A DNA stretch of 34,210 nucleotides from an uncultured Brevundimonas sp. (GTDB lineage Bacteria; Pseudomonadota; Alphaproteobacteria; Caulobacterales; Caulobacteraceae), in NCBI RefSeq assembly GCF_947305955.1, contig NZ_CAMZFB010000032.1, positions 1 through 34,210 on the forward strand. Direction: 5' to 3'. This document shows positions 16,817 through 24,799 of the stretch, piece by piece. Numbering within the stretch: the stretch's first letter is position 1; the number at the start of each line of letters is the position of its first letter. The position numbers were made by a program, and so were the translations under genes. Under the pieces are notes generated by a model. The model was given only the letters and a program-made list of their open reading frames with translations. It did no database searches and was not told the DNA's origin.

Positions 16817-17602
16817 TTACCCCTCCAGATCGATGTCCACGACCACAGGTACGTGGTCACTCGGCTTTTCCATATCGCGGGCATCGCGGTGGGTTTCAAT
16901 ACCCCGAAAGCGATCTGCGGCTTGCGGAGACAATAGGGCGTAGTCGATGCGGATGCCATTGTTCCGCTGCCATGCACCCGCCTGATAGTCCCAGAAGGTG
17001 TAGGTACCCTTTGGCTCCTTGCCCAGTTCGTGGGCGTCGGACAGGCCCAGCCACTTCAGGCCCTTCAGTGCGGCGCGGGTTTCCGGCTGGAACAGGGCGT
17101 CGTTGACCCATTCCTCGGGCTTGGCGGCATCGTCAGGCGTGAGGATGCAGTTGTAGTCACCGCACAGGGCCAGCGGCTCCTCAAACGTCAGCAGTTCCTT
17201 GGCGCGCTCGTGCAGGCGCTGGAACCAGTTCAGCTTGTACGGAAACTTCTCGGTGTCGATCGGATTGCCGTTCGGCAGATAGATCGAGGCCACGCGGATC
17301 GGTTGCGGGCTTTCGATCAGGGCCTCGATATAGCGGGCCTGTTCGTCGCTATCGTCACCCGGCAGGCCGCGTGCGACGTCCGAGATCGGATATTTCGACA
17401 GCAGGGCCACGCCATTATAGGTTTTCTGGCCGTGGGTCTCGACGTTGTAGCCAAGGCTTTCAAAGGCTTCGCGCGGGAACTTCTCGTCCACGCACTTGAT
17501 CTCCTGAAAACAGGCGACGTCGGGTTGGGCGGATTCAAGCCACGCCAGCACGGTGGGCAGGCGGGCGTTGACCGAGTTCACGTTCCAGGTGGCAATACGC
17601 AT
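16817..17602 (-). CDS. xth: Exodeoxyribonuclease III / AP endonuclease
   Basis: The 261-residue length and motifs are standard for exonuclease III, which acts in base-excision repair at abasic sites and 3' ends. MRIATWNVNSVNAR opens the protein, the metal-binding Glu34 is in CFQEIKC, the active-site Asp/Asn pair is in CGDYNCIL, and the catalytic SDH is in PSDHVPVVVDI at the end. It is the first gene of a two-gene unit with the membrane protein at 16250-16813. Confidence 0.97.
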   Translation of the reverse strand: MRIATWNVNSVNARLPTVLAWLESAQPDVACFQEIKCVDEKFPREAFESLGYNVETHGQKTYNGVALLSKYPISDVARGLPGDDSDEQARYIEALIESPQPIRVASIYLPNGNPIDTEKFPYKLNWFQRLHERAKELLTFEEPLALCGDYNCILTPDDAAKPEEWVNDALFQPETRAALKGLKWLGLSDAHELGKEPKGTYTFWDYQAGAWQRNNGIRIDYALLSPQAADRFRGIETHRDARDMEKPSDHVPVVVDIDLEG

Positions 17603-17640
17603 AGGTCTTGATTAGGCCTTAGGGGGCAGGTCCGGAAGGG

Positions 17641-17680
17641 ATAAAAAGAAAAACGCCGCCGGGGTTACCCCCGACGGCGC
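17641..17680 (-). terminator. Intrinsic terminator of the gene at 17704-18660
   Basis: On the minus strand an 11-bp stem (one G-U pair) CGCCGTCGGGG / CCCCGGCGGCG with a 4-base loop is followed by TTTTTCTTTTT. It lies about 25 bases after the stop codon and before the xth start. Confidence 0.88.
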
Positions 17681-17703
17681 TGTTCGCATCCGTAAAACGG
17701 GGC

Positions 17704-18660
17704 TTAGCCTTCGCCGCGCGGGGCACTCGGGGTCAGGGCGCAGCCGCCGCCGATCAGGGCCGCTTCGGCGCACGGATAGACCATTTGCACGACCTTGGCG
17801 TCGTCCATACGGAAGATGACGCCATCGGCACCGTTACAAGCGGCTTCGATGAAGACGCCGTTAGCGTTTCGGCCCATGTAGCGGGTGTCGGTGACATCGC
17901 ACGAAGCGGCGTCCGAACCGGCCATCCAGCCCTTCACCGTGGCGATCAGCTCGTCCTTGGTGGTGTAGGCGCAGGTGATGTTGGTCGAAGCCAGCGTCAG
18001 GCAGTCGTCGGCTTCCCAGCCGATGTCGGTGCGGTTGATGCGATAGCCTTGAGCGCCTTCGCAGCCGACTTCGAACACCAGGTTCTCGCCCTTGCGGCCG
18101 ATGACATTGCCTTCGTTCACGGCGCACGGCAGACCGGCTTGGGTGCCATAGCTGGCCAGAACCGACAGGAAGTTGTCGTTAGCGGCGATCGAGCAGCCCG
18201 GACCGGGATCGGATTCCGGATTGGCAGCCAGAGCGCGGGCGCGGGTAGCGGCCACTTCGATGCAGCTCAGCTTGGTGGCCGGAGTGGTTTCGTTGCCCGT
18301 CACCAGCATGTAGCCAAAGTCGTTCTCGCAAACGAGCTCATAGACCTTGCGCTGGTCGGCATTGGTGATGCCGCGGAACTCGGCGTTGGTGACGTTGCAC
18401 GGCAGGCCGGCGGTCGCAGCGGCTTCCTTGGCTTCGGCGAGGATTTGTTCCGGCGACGGTGCAGCCGGTGCCTGCTGGCGACGCGCATTGCGGTTGCTGG
18501 CGCGGCCACGGGTCACCTGACCGGAGTCTTGATCCGACTGGACGCGGTCGCCCGGGACTTGCGCTTGGCCAGCATAGGCAAAGCTGGATGCAGGGGTGAT
18601 AGTCAGAAGTGCCAAGCTGGCAACCACGCAGAACGCGCGCGATTTCGAGCGGTGGGTCAC
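17704..18660 (-). CDS. Secreted hypothetical protein with three four-cysteine repeats
   Basis: The 318-residue protein has a signal peptide (about residues 1-30, hydrophobic VVASLALLTITPASSFAYA) and a Gln/Arg-rich linker to about 70. Three related modules follow with cysteines at 88, 111, 133, 156; 179, 200, 220, 230; and 254, 275, 297, 307. Each module begins with (L)PC-x-V or SCDV, has a G(R/I)-containing turn, a C(E/N)x(D/A)-G motif about 21-23 residues later, and then a further pair of cysteines. Three modules with 12 cysteines in the periplasm suggest internal disulfides. I do not recognise a named family. It is a single gene with its own terminator, divergent from the MBL-fold gene. Confidence 0.8.
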   Translation of the reverse strand: MTHRSKSRAFCVVASLALLTITPASSFAYAGQAQVPGDRVQSDQDSGQVTRGRASNRNARRQQAPAAPSPEQILAEAKEAAATAGLPCNVTNAEFRGITNADQRKVYELVCENDFGYMLVTGNETTPATKLSCIEVAATRARALAANPESDPGPGCSIAANDNFLSVLASYGTQAGLPCAVNEGNVIGRKGENLVFEVGCEGAQGYRINRTDIGWEADDCLTLASTNITCAYTTKDELIATVKGWMAGSDAASCDVTDTRYMGRNANGVFIEAACNGADGVIFRMDDAKVVQMVYPCAEAALIGGGCALTPSAPRGEG

Positions 18661-18798
18661 GGTGAATCCTCGCCTCAGTGATATTAACGCCAGCCTTGGC
18701 CGTACCTTCTGGATGGGTCAAGGGCTGAATGGCGCGCACACTGGACCCGACAGACGTTTTCTGACAAGTCAGAACTAGAGTTTTTATTGGAGACTGAC

Positions 18799-19872
18799 TT
18801 GGCCGACGGAACCGCCAATTCGCTGGAGCGGACGGAGAGGGGGCTGACCTATCCGCAACCCACTCTGCCCTTGGCCGGAGAGGCGGTTGAGGTCGCCAAG
18901 GGCGTCCTGTGGCTGCGTCACGCCCTGCCGATGGCGCTGGACCACATCAACGTCTATGCCATCCGAGATGGCGACGGCTGGGTGATCGTGGACACCGGTC
19001 TGGATACCCCGACGACACGCGCGGATTGGGAACGCGCCTTGGCGGGATCGCTGCAGGGATTGCCGGTCAATCGCCTGATCGTCACCCATATGCACCCCGA
19101 TCATCTGGGTTTGGCGGGGTGGCTGACACAAGTGACCGGCGCGACCTTTATGATTTCGCGGCTGGAATATCTGAGCGCGCGTATGCATGTCGCCGAGGAT
19201 ATGGAAGGTGCGACGCCGCAAGCCGAAGCCTTCTATCGCCGTCAGGGCTGGGATGATGCTGCCATCGAACGCTGGAAGTCCCGCTTTGGGCGGATGTCGC
19301 GTTCGGTTTCGCCACTCCCACCGCAGTATGCGCGCCTGAGCGAGGGCGATGTGTTGACCATCGGTGACGACGAATGGACCGTCGTCATCGGCGAGGGACA
19401 CAGCCCCGAGCACGTCTGTCTGTGGCGCAAATCCGATGGCGTCATCATCGCGGGCGACCAGATTCTGCCGAAGATTTCGTCCAACATCGGGGTCTGGGAC
19501 ACCGAACCCATGGCCGATCCGTTGAAGGACTGGCTGGAATCTCTAGAGGCGCTCAAGCAGCGTCTGCCATCAGATCTGCTGGTACTGCCGTCGCATGGCG
19601 AGCCATTTTATGGCGTGACGACCCGTCTGGACGCCTTGCTGCGCGGGCATGAAGTGGGGCTGAAGCGGCTGGGCAAGAGCCTGCGCCAGAAATGCCGTTC
19701 AATCGATGTGTTCGGTGCCCTGTTTGCCCGTACTATCGGGCCGGAATTGCTGGGCATGGCGACAGCCGAGGCGCTGGCACATCTAAACTATCTTGAAGGC
19801 CAGGGACGCGCCGTCCGGGAAACGGACGAGCAGGGCGTCGAATGGTGGATCGGTGTGGAGAGGGATCAATGA
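18799..19872 (+). CDS. Metallo-beta-lactamase-fold hydrolase
   Basis: The 357-residue protein starts at a TTG at 18799, chosen because GGAG at 18789-18792 is well placed; an earlier in-frame TTG at 18787 has no such site. The metal motif THMHPDHLG gives His97, His99, Asp101 and His102; later ligands are in GHSPEHVCLW, IIAGDQILP and LPSHGEPF. The C-terminal third (from about residue 265) is helical, as in glyoxalase-II-like or lactonase-like MBL proteins. The substrate is unknown. The stop codon overlaps the start of the crotonase gene (ATGA), so the two are translationally coupled and may act in the same acyl-CoA pathway. Confidence 0.9.
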   Translation: MADGTANSLERTERGLTYPQPTLPLAGEAVEVAKGVLWLRHALPMALDHINVYAIRDGDGWVIVDTGLDTPTTRADWERALAGSLQGLPVNRLIVTHMHPDHLGLAGWLTQVTGATFMISRLEYLSARMHVAEDMEGATPQAEAFYRRQGWDDAAIERWKSRFGRMSRSVSPLPPQYARLSEGDVLTIGDDEWTVVIGEGHSPEHVCLWRKSDGVIIAGDQILPKISSNIGVWDTEPMADPLKDWLESLEALKQRLPSDLLVLPSHGEPFYGVTTRLDALLRGHEVGLKRLGKSLRQKCRSIDVFGALFARTIGPELLGMATAEALAHLNYLEGQGRAVRETDEQGVEWWIGVERDQ

Positions 19873-20633
19873 CCGACCTGATTAAGACCCGCGTGGACAA
19901 TGGCGTGCTCCACATCGTGATGGATCGTGCGGACAAGAAAAACGCTATCACCCAGGACATGTATCTGGGCCTGACCGAGGCTCTGGTGAAGGCGCGCGAA
20001 GATGAGACTATTCGCGTGGCGGTCATTTCCGCGGCCGGTGAGAGCTTCTCTGCGGGCAATGACATCGCCGATTTCATGCAGTTGGGCCAATCGGACACCA
20101 CTCTGGTGGACACGCAGGTGTTCCGATTCCTCAAGGCACTGGCCGATCTGGACAAGCCGTTGTTGGCCGCCGTGCGTGGCCGCGCGGTGGGCGTGGGCCT
20201 GACCATGCTGCTGCACTGTGACATGGTGGTGGTGGCCGAGGATGCCCAGCTGTCGGCACCGTTCATTAATCTGGCACTGGTGCCGGAGGCGGCTTCGACC
20301 CTGCTGCTGCCCCGTGTGATCGGCCATCAGCGCGCCTTTGAAGTCTTCGCCCTTGGCGAGGTGTTCAGCGGCCAACAGGCCTATGACTGGGGTCTGGCCA
20401 ACCGCGTCGTTCCTGCCGATCAGGTGGATGCCGTGGCGACCGAACTGGCGCAGAAGGTGGCACAGCGTGCCCCCAATGCCATCCGCTTTACCAAGTCTCT
20501 GATGCGCGACCCCGCTGGCCTGTGGGAGCTGATGATCAAGGAAGGCCGCATCTTCGGCGACCAGATGAAGAGCCCCGAGGCTATCGAGGCCTTTACCGCC
20601 TTCATCCAGAAGCGTGCGCCGAATTTCGGCTGA
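19869..20633 (+). CDS. Enoyl-CoA hydratase/isomerase family protein
   Basis: The 254-residue crotonase starts at the ATG at 19869, which overlaps the upstream TGA. Core motifs are MDRADKKNAITQDMY, ESFSAGNDIADF (oxyanion) and VRGRAVGVGLTMLLHCDM. The Glu in LALVPEAASTLLLPR is the single acid of the isomerase-like subgroup (Eci/PaaG type) rather than the two-Glu hydratases. It ends RAPNFG. This could be an enoyl-CoA isomerase or hydratase of fatty-acid or aromatic-acid degradation; the exact substrate is open. Confidence 0.88.
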   Translation: MTDLIKTRVDNGVLHIVMDRADKKNAITQDMYLGLTEALVKAREDETIRVAVISAAGESFSAGNDIADFMQLGQSDTTLVDTQVFRFLKALADLDKPLLAAVRGRAVGVGLTMLLHCDMVVVAEDAQLSAPFINLALVPEAASTLLLPRVIGHQRAFEVFALGEVFSGQQAYDWGLANRVVPADQVDAVATELAQKVAQRAPNAIRFTKSLMRDPAGLWELMIKEGRIFGDQMKSPEAIEAFTAFIQKRAPNFG

Positions 20634-20706
20634 TTGCCTCTCGAATCCGCGCCTTAGGGACCAATTGCCGATTGATTACTTCGTCACTTGGTCCTAGTGC
20701 GCCGCA

Positions 20707-21219
20707 ATGAACGCAGCACCGCTTACATCGCCCGCCGTATCTCAGGGCGCTTCGGACCTGATCCAAAGGGAAGTGTCCGCCGATGCCAAGGCCGTCGATG
20801 CTCTGGTGATGGCGGCTTTTGGGCCGGGCCGTTTTGCCAAGACGGCAGAGCGTCTGCGCGAGCGTTCGGCGATGATGTCAGGCTTTACCGTCTATGATGG
20901 TGATGTGCTGACGGGCTCGGTGCGTCTGTGGACCGTCATGTCGGGCGAGGCCAAGGGTGCCTTCCTTGGCCCCATCGCGGTCGCCAGCGATATTCGCAGC
21001 ACCGGACTGGGCAGCAAGCTGGTCCAACGCTGCATTGAGGAAGTGCGTGCGGCGGGGCTGGACGGCATCCTACTGATTGGTGATCCGGCCTATTTTACGC
21101 GCTTTGGCTTTGTGCCTGCACCCAAGGCGGTATTCCCGGGGCCCGTTGATCCGCGTCGCATCATGTGGCTGCCGATGACCGAGGTGTCGCCGGACGGGGC
21201 TGTCGTACCGCTGGACTAG
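20707..21219 (+). CDS. GNAT family N-acetyltransferase (YhbS-like)
   Basis: The 170-residue protein has the GNAT acetyl-CoA signature: LGPIAVASDIRSTGLGSKLV around residues 84-103 contains the R-x-x-G-x-G pyrophosphate loop. LIGDPAYFTRFGFVPA around 121-136 is typical of the YhbS subgroup. The acceptor substrate is not predictable. It stands 73 bases after the crotonase gene, with no strong promoter or binding site visible. Confidence 0.9.
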   Translation: MNAAPLTSPAVSQGASDLIQREVSADAKAVDALVMAAFGPGRFAKTAERLRERSAMMSGFTVYDGDVLTGSVRLWTVMSGEAKGAFLGPIAVASDIRSTGLGSKLVQRCIEEVRAAGLDGILLIGDPAYFTRFGFVPAPKAVFPGPVDPRRIMWLPMTEVSPDGAVVPLD

Positions 21220-21270
21220 GGGCTGCTGAAAAGGCTTCAAATCAGCGGGGAAGCCCACCATATTTAGCCC

Positions 21271-21846
21271 ATGGAAAACGGGCCGAACTCACAGACCAAG
21301 TCCTCGAACCCTCTGGAAGAGGTGGCGAAGGCGGCCAAACAGGCACCGGGGCGGGGATTGCCGCCCGTGCATCTGTGGCATCCGGCCCATTGCGGCGACA
21401 TCGACATTCTGATCCGCGCCGATGGTGTGTGGATGCACGAAGGATCGCCTATCGGGCGGCCCGAACTGGTCCGGCTGTTCTCGACCATCCTCCGCAAGGA
21501 CCCTGACGGCTATCATCTGGTCACGCCGGTCGAGAAGCTGAAGATCAAGGTCGAGGACCTACCGTTCCGCGCCACCCAGTTGGAAGGGCGCGACGGAAAG
21601 CTGGTGTTCACGACCGACAGGGGCGACGAGGTGCTCGTCTCGGAAACCAATCCCTTGGTGGTGGATACGGACCCTGTGACGGGCGAGCCGTCGCCGCGCG
21701 TTCTGGTTCGCGGTGATCTGTGGGCGCGGGTGGTACGGGCTGTCTTCTATGATCTGGTCGAGCGGGCCGAGGAGATCGACGGCGCGTTGGCTGTGCGGTC
21801 GGGGGATGATGTGTTCGCGCTTGGACCCAAGGGGGCCGGGCTTTGA
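21271..21846 (+). CDS. DUF1285 family protein
   Basis: The 191-residue protein has the family core WHPAHCGDIDILIRADGVW (about residues 31-49), HEGSPIGRPELVRLFSTILR, YHLVTPVEKLKI and VEDLPF. The function of DUF1285 is unknown. It is the first gene of a three-gene unit: its TGA overlaps the TTG of the Nudix gene, which in turn overlaps cca. The conserved pairing with a Nudix CoA hydrolase and CCA transferase in alphaproteobacteria is from memory. No clear ribosome binding site precedes the ATG. Confidence 0.9.
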   Translation: MENGPNSQTKSSNPLEEVAKAAKQAPGRGLPPVHLWHPAHCGDIDILIRADGVWMHEGSPIGRPELVRLFSTILRKDPDGYHLVTPVEKLKIKVEDLPFRATQLEGRDGKLVFTTDRGDEVLVSETNPLVVDTDPVTGEPSPRVLVRGDLWARVVRAVFYDLVERAEEIDGALAVRSGDDVFALGPKGAGL

Positions 21847-22484
21847 CGACATCTGAATGTGCGGCGCTGAGGGCGCGGTTGAGCAGCAAGCTGCTGGCTC
21901 CCTCGGCAGTAGAGATTTCCGCGCCGCCCGTGTTTTCCGACTACGACATGAATGCCGATATGGCGCGCCCCGAACGGTCGCTGCGTCCGGCGGCGGTTCT
22001 GGTGGCCATTATGGATCGGGATGAAGGGCCGATGGTGCTGATGACGCGCCGCTCGGACTCGCTGGCCAGCCATACCGGACAAATCGCGTTTCCGGGCGGG
22101 CGTCTGGACCCCGGAGAGACGCCGGTCGATGCCGCACTGCGCGAGGCGTGGGAAGAGGTGGGACTTGATCCGTCGCTGGTCGAGGTGATCGGACTGGGCG
22201 ACGGCTATGAGACAGGTAGCGGCTTCTATGTGACGCCGGTGATCGGCTTCCTGAAGGCGGAGCCGCAACTGACGCCTTCACCCGCCGAGGTCGCAGAGGT
22301 GTTCGAGGCCCCGTGGGATTTCCTGATGGACCCCGTCAATCACCAGCGTGACTATTACGACCGCGAGGGCCAACCGCGCCGCTGGTTCTGGGCCATGCCC
22401 TATCGCGAGCATTATATCTGGGGCGTGACGGCGGGGATTCTGCGCGGTCTGTGCACCCGTCTGTACGAGGACAAGGTCGCGTGA
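21843..22484 (+). CDS. Nudix hydrolase, CoA pyrophosphatase-like (NudL type)
   Basis: The 213-residue protein starts at a TTG at 21843 that shares TTGA with the DUF1285 stop codon. The Nudix box begins at GGRLDPGETPVD and closes with REAWEEVGL, keeping every consensus residue. RRSDSLASHTGQIAFPGG just before it is the extra motif of the CoA-pyrophosphatase (NudL/YeaB) group, which splits CoA and derivatives to 4'-phosphopantetheine and ADP. The ending REHYIWGVTAGILRGL is also typical. Translation is probably coupled to both neighbours. Confidence 0.92.
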   Translation: MTTSECAALRARLSSKLLAPSAVEISAPPVFSDYDMNADMARPERSLRPAAVLVAIMDRDEGPMVLMTRRSDSLASHTGQIAFPGGRLDPGETPVDAALREAWEEVGLDPSLVEVIGLGDGYETGSGFYVTPVIGFLKAEPQLTPSPAEVAEVFEAPWDFLMDPVNHQRDYYDREGQPRRWFWAMPYREHYIWGVTAGILRGLCTRLYEDKVA

Positions 22485-23704
22485 GCGCGCCGTATCGCAT
22501 CACCGGACAGGCTTGGCTGGAAAGCGAGGGCGCGCGTCGGGTGATCGCCGCGCTGGAAGCTGCGGGCGGCGAGGACTGTGCGCGGTTCGTTGGCGGCTGT
22601 GTTCGTAATGCGCTGTTGGGGGCGGCGATTGACGATGTGGACATCGCCACCCGACTGGAACCGCAACAGGTACTGGACGCGCTGAAGGCGGCCGGTATCC
22701 GCGCCATTCCGACCGGCATCGAACATGGCACGATCACGGCGGTGACCAAGGGACAGCCGTTTGAAATCACTACCTTGCGCCGTGATGTGGAGACCGACGG
22801 GCGTCGCGCGGTCGTGGCCTTTACGACCGACTGGCGCGAGGACGCTGCCCGTCGCGATTTCCGCCTGAACGCCCTTTATGCCAACGGGCGGGGCGAGGTG
22901 TTCGACCCGACCGGACACGGCGTCGAGGATGCCTTGGCGGGGCGGATCATCTTTGTCGGTGATCCCGAGCAGCGGATCCGCGAGGACTATCTGCGTATCC
23001 TGCGCTTTTACCGGTTTGGCGCATGGTATGGGCGTGGCGCGCCGGATGCGGCGGGGCATGCTGCCTGTGCCCGGTTGGCTCAAGGTGTCACCACCCTGTC
23101 GGCAGAGCGGATTTCCAAGGAACTGCTCAAACTGCTGGCGGCGGTCGACCCTGTGGCCAGTGTAAAGGCGATGGAGGAGGCGGGCGTCTTGTCACGCCTG
23201 TTGCCGGACAGCCGGACGGAGACGCTGGCTGCGATGGTGACGCTGACGAACGATCCACTGATGCGTTTGGCCGCGCTTTTGCCCTGCGACGGGAAGGTGC
23301 TGGATCGCTTGGCGGGCTCTTTACGTCTTTCGAATGCCCAGCGAGATCGCTTGGTCGCCTCGGCGGTCGAACTGGATGTGGGGATGTCCGATGTTGAGGC
23401 GCGCGGCATGATCTGGCGCGATGGGCGCGAGGCCTTTGTTGACCGCACCCTGCGGGCCGAGGCCAGTGATACGGCCAATCCGCGCTGGGCGGCGCTCAGG
23501 GCCATGGCGCAAGGCTGGGCGGTGCCGAAACTGCCTGTCGGCGGCAAGGACATTGCCAAGGCGGGTATCAAGCCCGGCCCAATGACGGGCCGCATTCTGA
23601 AGGCGTTCGAGGAAAGCTGGATCGCCGATGACTTCCCAGCCAGCGGCCATGAAGAGCGGCTGGCGGCGGCTATTGCTCGGATTGGGCGCGGCGGAAACGG
23701 GTGA
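22481..23704 (+). CDS. cca: CCA tRNA nucleotidyltransferase / poly(A) polymerase family
   Basis: The 407-residue product starts at a GTG at 22481 inside the last codons of the Nudix gene (GTGA overlap). Nucleotidyltransferase marks are FVGGCVRNALLG near residue 32, the catalytic DVDIATRL, IEHGTIT, and RRDFRLNALY; the neck region follows with IREDYLRILRFYRF. It adds or repairs tRNA 3' CCA or adds poly(A). All tRNA genes in this window encode CCA, so repair is the likely role. The last 35 bases overlap the convergent gene on the other strand. Confidence 0.94.
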   Translation: MSAPYRITGQAWLESEGARRVIAALEAAGGEDCARFVGGCVRNALLGAAIDDVDIATRLEPQQVLDALKAAGIRAIPTGIEHGTITAVTKGQPFEITTLRRDVETDGRRAVVAFTTDWREDAARRDFRLNALYANGRGEVFDPTGHGVEDALAGRIIFVGDPEQRIREDYLRILRFYRFGAWYGRGAPDAAGHAACARLAQGVTTLSAERISKELLKLLAAVDPVASVKAMEEAGVLSRLLPDSRTETLAAMVTLTNDPLMRLAALLPCDGKVLDRLAGSLRLSNAQRDRLVASAVELDVGMSDVEARGMIWRDGREAFVDRTLRAEASDTANPRWAALRAMAQGWAVPKLPVGGKDIAKAGIKPGPMTGRILKAFEESWIADDFPASGHEERLAAAIARIGRGGNG

Positions 23705-24638
23705 TCACGGGGCGGTGGTCCGAGCCATTGGGCATGCCCAGTCGGCGCTCGACCAGCGATAAGGTGGGGCTGTACCAGACCTGATCAATCGTGATGCCGA
23801 TGGCCGACGGCAGTTTGCTCGGCCACGTGCCCGGAAAGCCTGGCGCGGGTAGCAGGTCCATATTGTCTTTGATCTGTCGGCCAATGCGCCCCGAAGACAC
23901 AGTGTTGAAGTCCCCCGCGATGATGACATCGTCGCCCAACCGCTTGCGGATCGGCTCCATATCGGTGGTCTGATTGATCTGCGCCCACTGATAGCGATAG
24001 GGCCACGGGCGGGTCAGGTGGGCCGCCATGACGCCCACGCGGCCAATCGGGGTGCGAACGCGGGCCTCGGCAGAAAATAGCTGGTCGCGGGTGTTCTCGC
24101 GCAAGGGATCGATGGGCCAGCGGCTGGCCACCATGGCACGGGCGGGGGCGACGTTGCGATTGCCGACGATGGAGACCTTGCGGAACGGATGATCCGGCAG
24201 CAGGCGATCCAGATCCTCGGCAGGGACATCCCCTAGCTCCACCAACAGGATGATGTCGGCATCCGCTGCGGCAATGGATCGGGCCATGGCATCGACGTCT
24301 GTATTTCTGGCCCAGAGATTGGCCGAATAGACGGTGATGACTTCCGAAGCGGGGTCCGGTTGTGGCGTTTTCGGGAACCACTGTGGCCATACGGCGACCA
24401 GCAGAGCGGCAGCGGTCACGCTGGCGAACATCGCCGACACCCGCAGACGCAACACCAGCAGCAGAACCGCCCATGCGACACAGGCCAGCAGGGCGGGGGC
24501 CGTGAACTGGTTCGCCAGATCGGGCCAGCGGTGGTCGCTTTGAATGAGTGAAGCGACGGCCACACCCAAGGGCGCGAGAGTGACACCCGTGGCGAGTATC
24601 TCGAAGGTGACAACAAGGGCGGGGTGCAGGCGCTTCAT
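23670..24638 (-). CDS. Membrane-anchored endonuclease/exonuclease/phosphatase family protein
   Basis: The 322-residue protein starts at the ATG at 24638, with GAGGA seven bases upstream. Two or three TM helices fill residues about 8-100 (LHPALVVTFEILATGVTLAP, ALLACVAWAVLLLVLRL, SVTAAALLVAVWPQWF). The EEP domain follows with VYSANLWARN, IILLVELGD, VIIAGDFNTV and the catalytic GSDHRPVI at the end. Such YafD-like proteins place a DNase-I-fold phosphodiesterase at the membrane; the substrate is unknown. It overlaps the 3' end of cca by 35 bases on the opposite strand. Confidence 0.9.
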   Translation of the reverse strand: MKRLHPALVVTFEILATGVTLAPLGVAVASLIQSDHRWPDLANQFTAPALLACVAWAVLLLVLRLRVSAMFASVTAAALLVAVWPQWFPKTPQPDPASEVITVYSANLWARNTDVDAMARSIAAADADIILLVELGDVPAEDLDRLLPDHPFRKVSIVGNRNVAPARAMVASRWPIDPLRENTRDQLFSAEARVRTPIGRVGVMAAHLTRPWPYRYQWAQINQTTDMEPIRKRLGDDVIIAGDFNTVSSGRIGRQIKDNMDLLPAPGFPGTWPSKLPSAIGITIDQVWYSPTLSLVERRLGMPNGSDHRPVITRFRRAQSEQ

Positions 24639-24696
24639 ATCCTCGGGATATCCAAATCCGTCGGTCCCGCCAACCGAGGCCACATAGTCCGTTGGT

Positions 24697-24723
24697 CCAA
24701 TCCCTGAAAAACGAAGGGATTGG
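24697..24723 (+). other. Perfect 9-bp stem-loop upstream of the fibre/lysis module
   Basis: CCAATCCCT and AGGGATTGG flank a 9-base loop in the 161-base gap between divergent genes. The palindrome CGGCGCGCCG follows at 24741-24750. There is no T-run on either strand, so this may be a leader RNA structure or operator rather than a terminator. Its purpose is unknown. Confidence 0.5.
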
Positions 24724-24799
24724 CGCGATGCTGCCCTGATCGGCGCGCCGCAGTCATCGGTGGCCGGACACTGATCTCCATATCCTGATGGAGACAGTG

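Noticed and set aside
20658..20694. Inverted repeat GGACCAA/TTGGTCC between the crotonase and GNAT genes
   Set aside because: The loop is 23 bases, no T-run follows, and no function could be argued.
24640..24799. Attachment site or tRNA remnant marking insertion of a prophage before the lysis module
   Set aside because: No tRNA-like sequence, integrase or direct repeat shared with the 27589-27789 side was found by eye.
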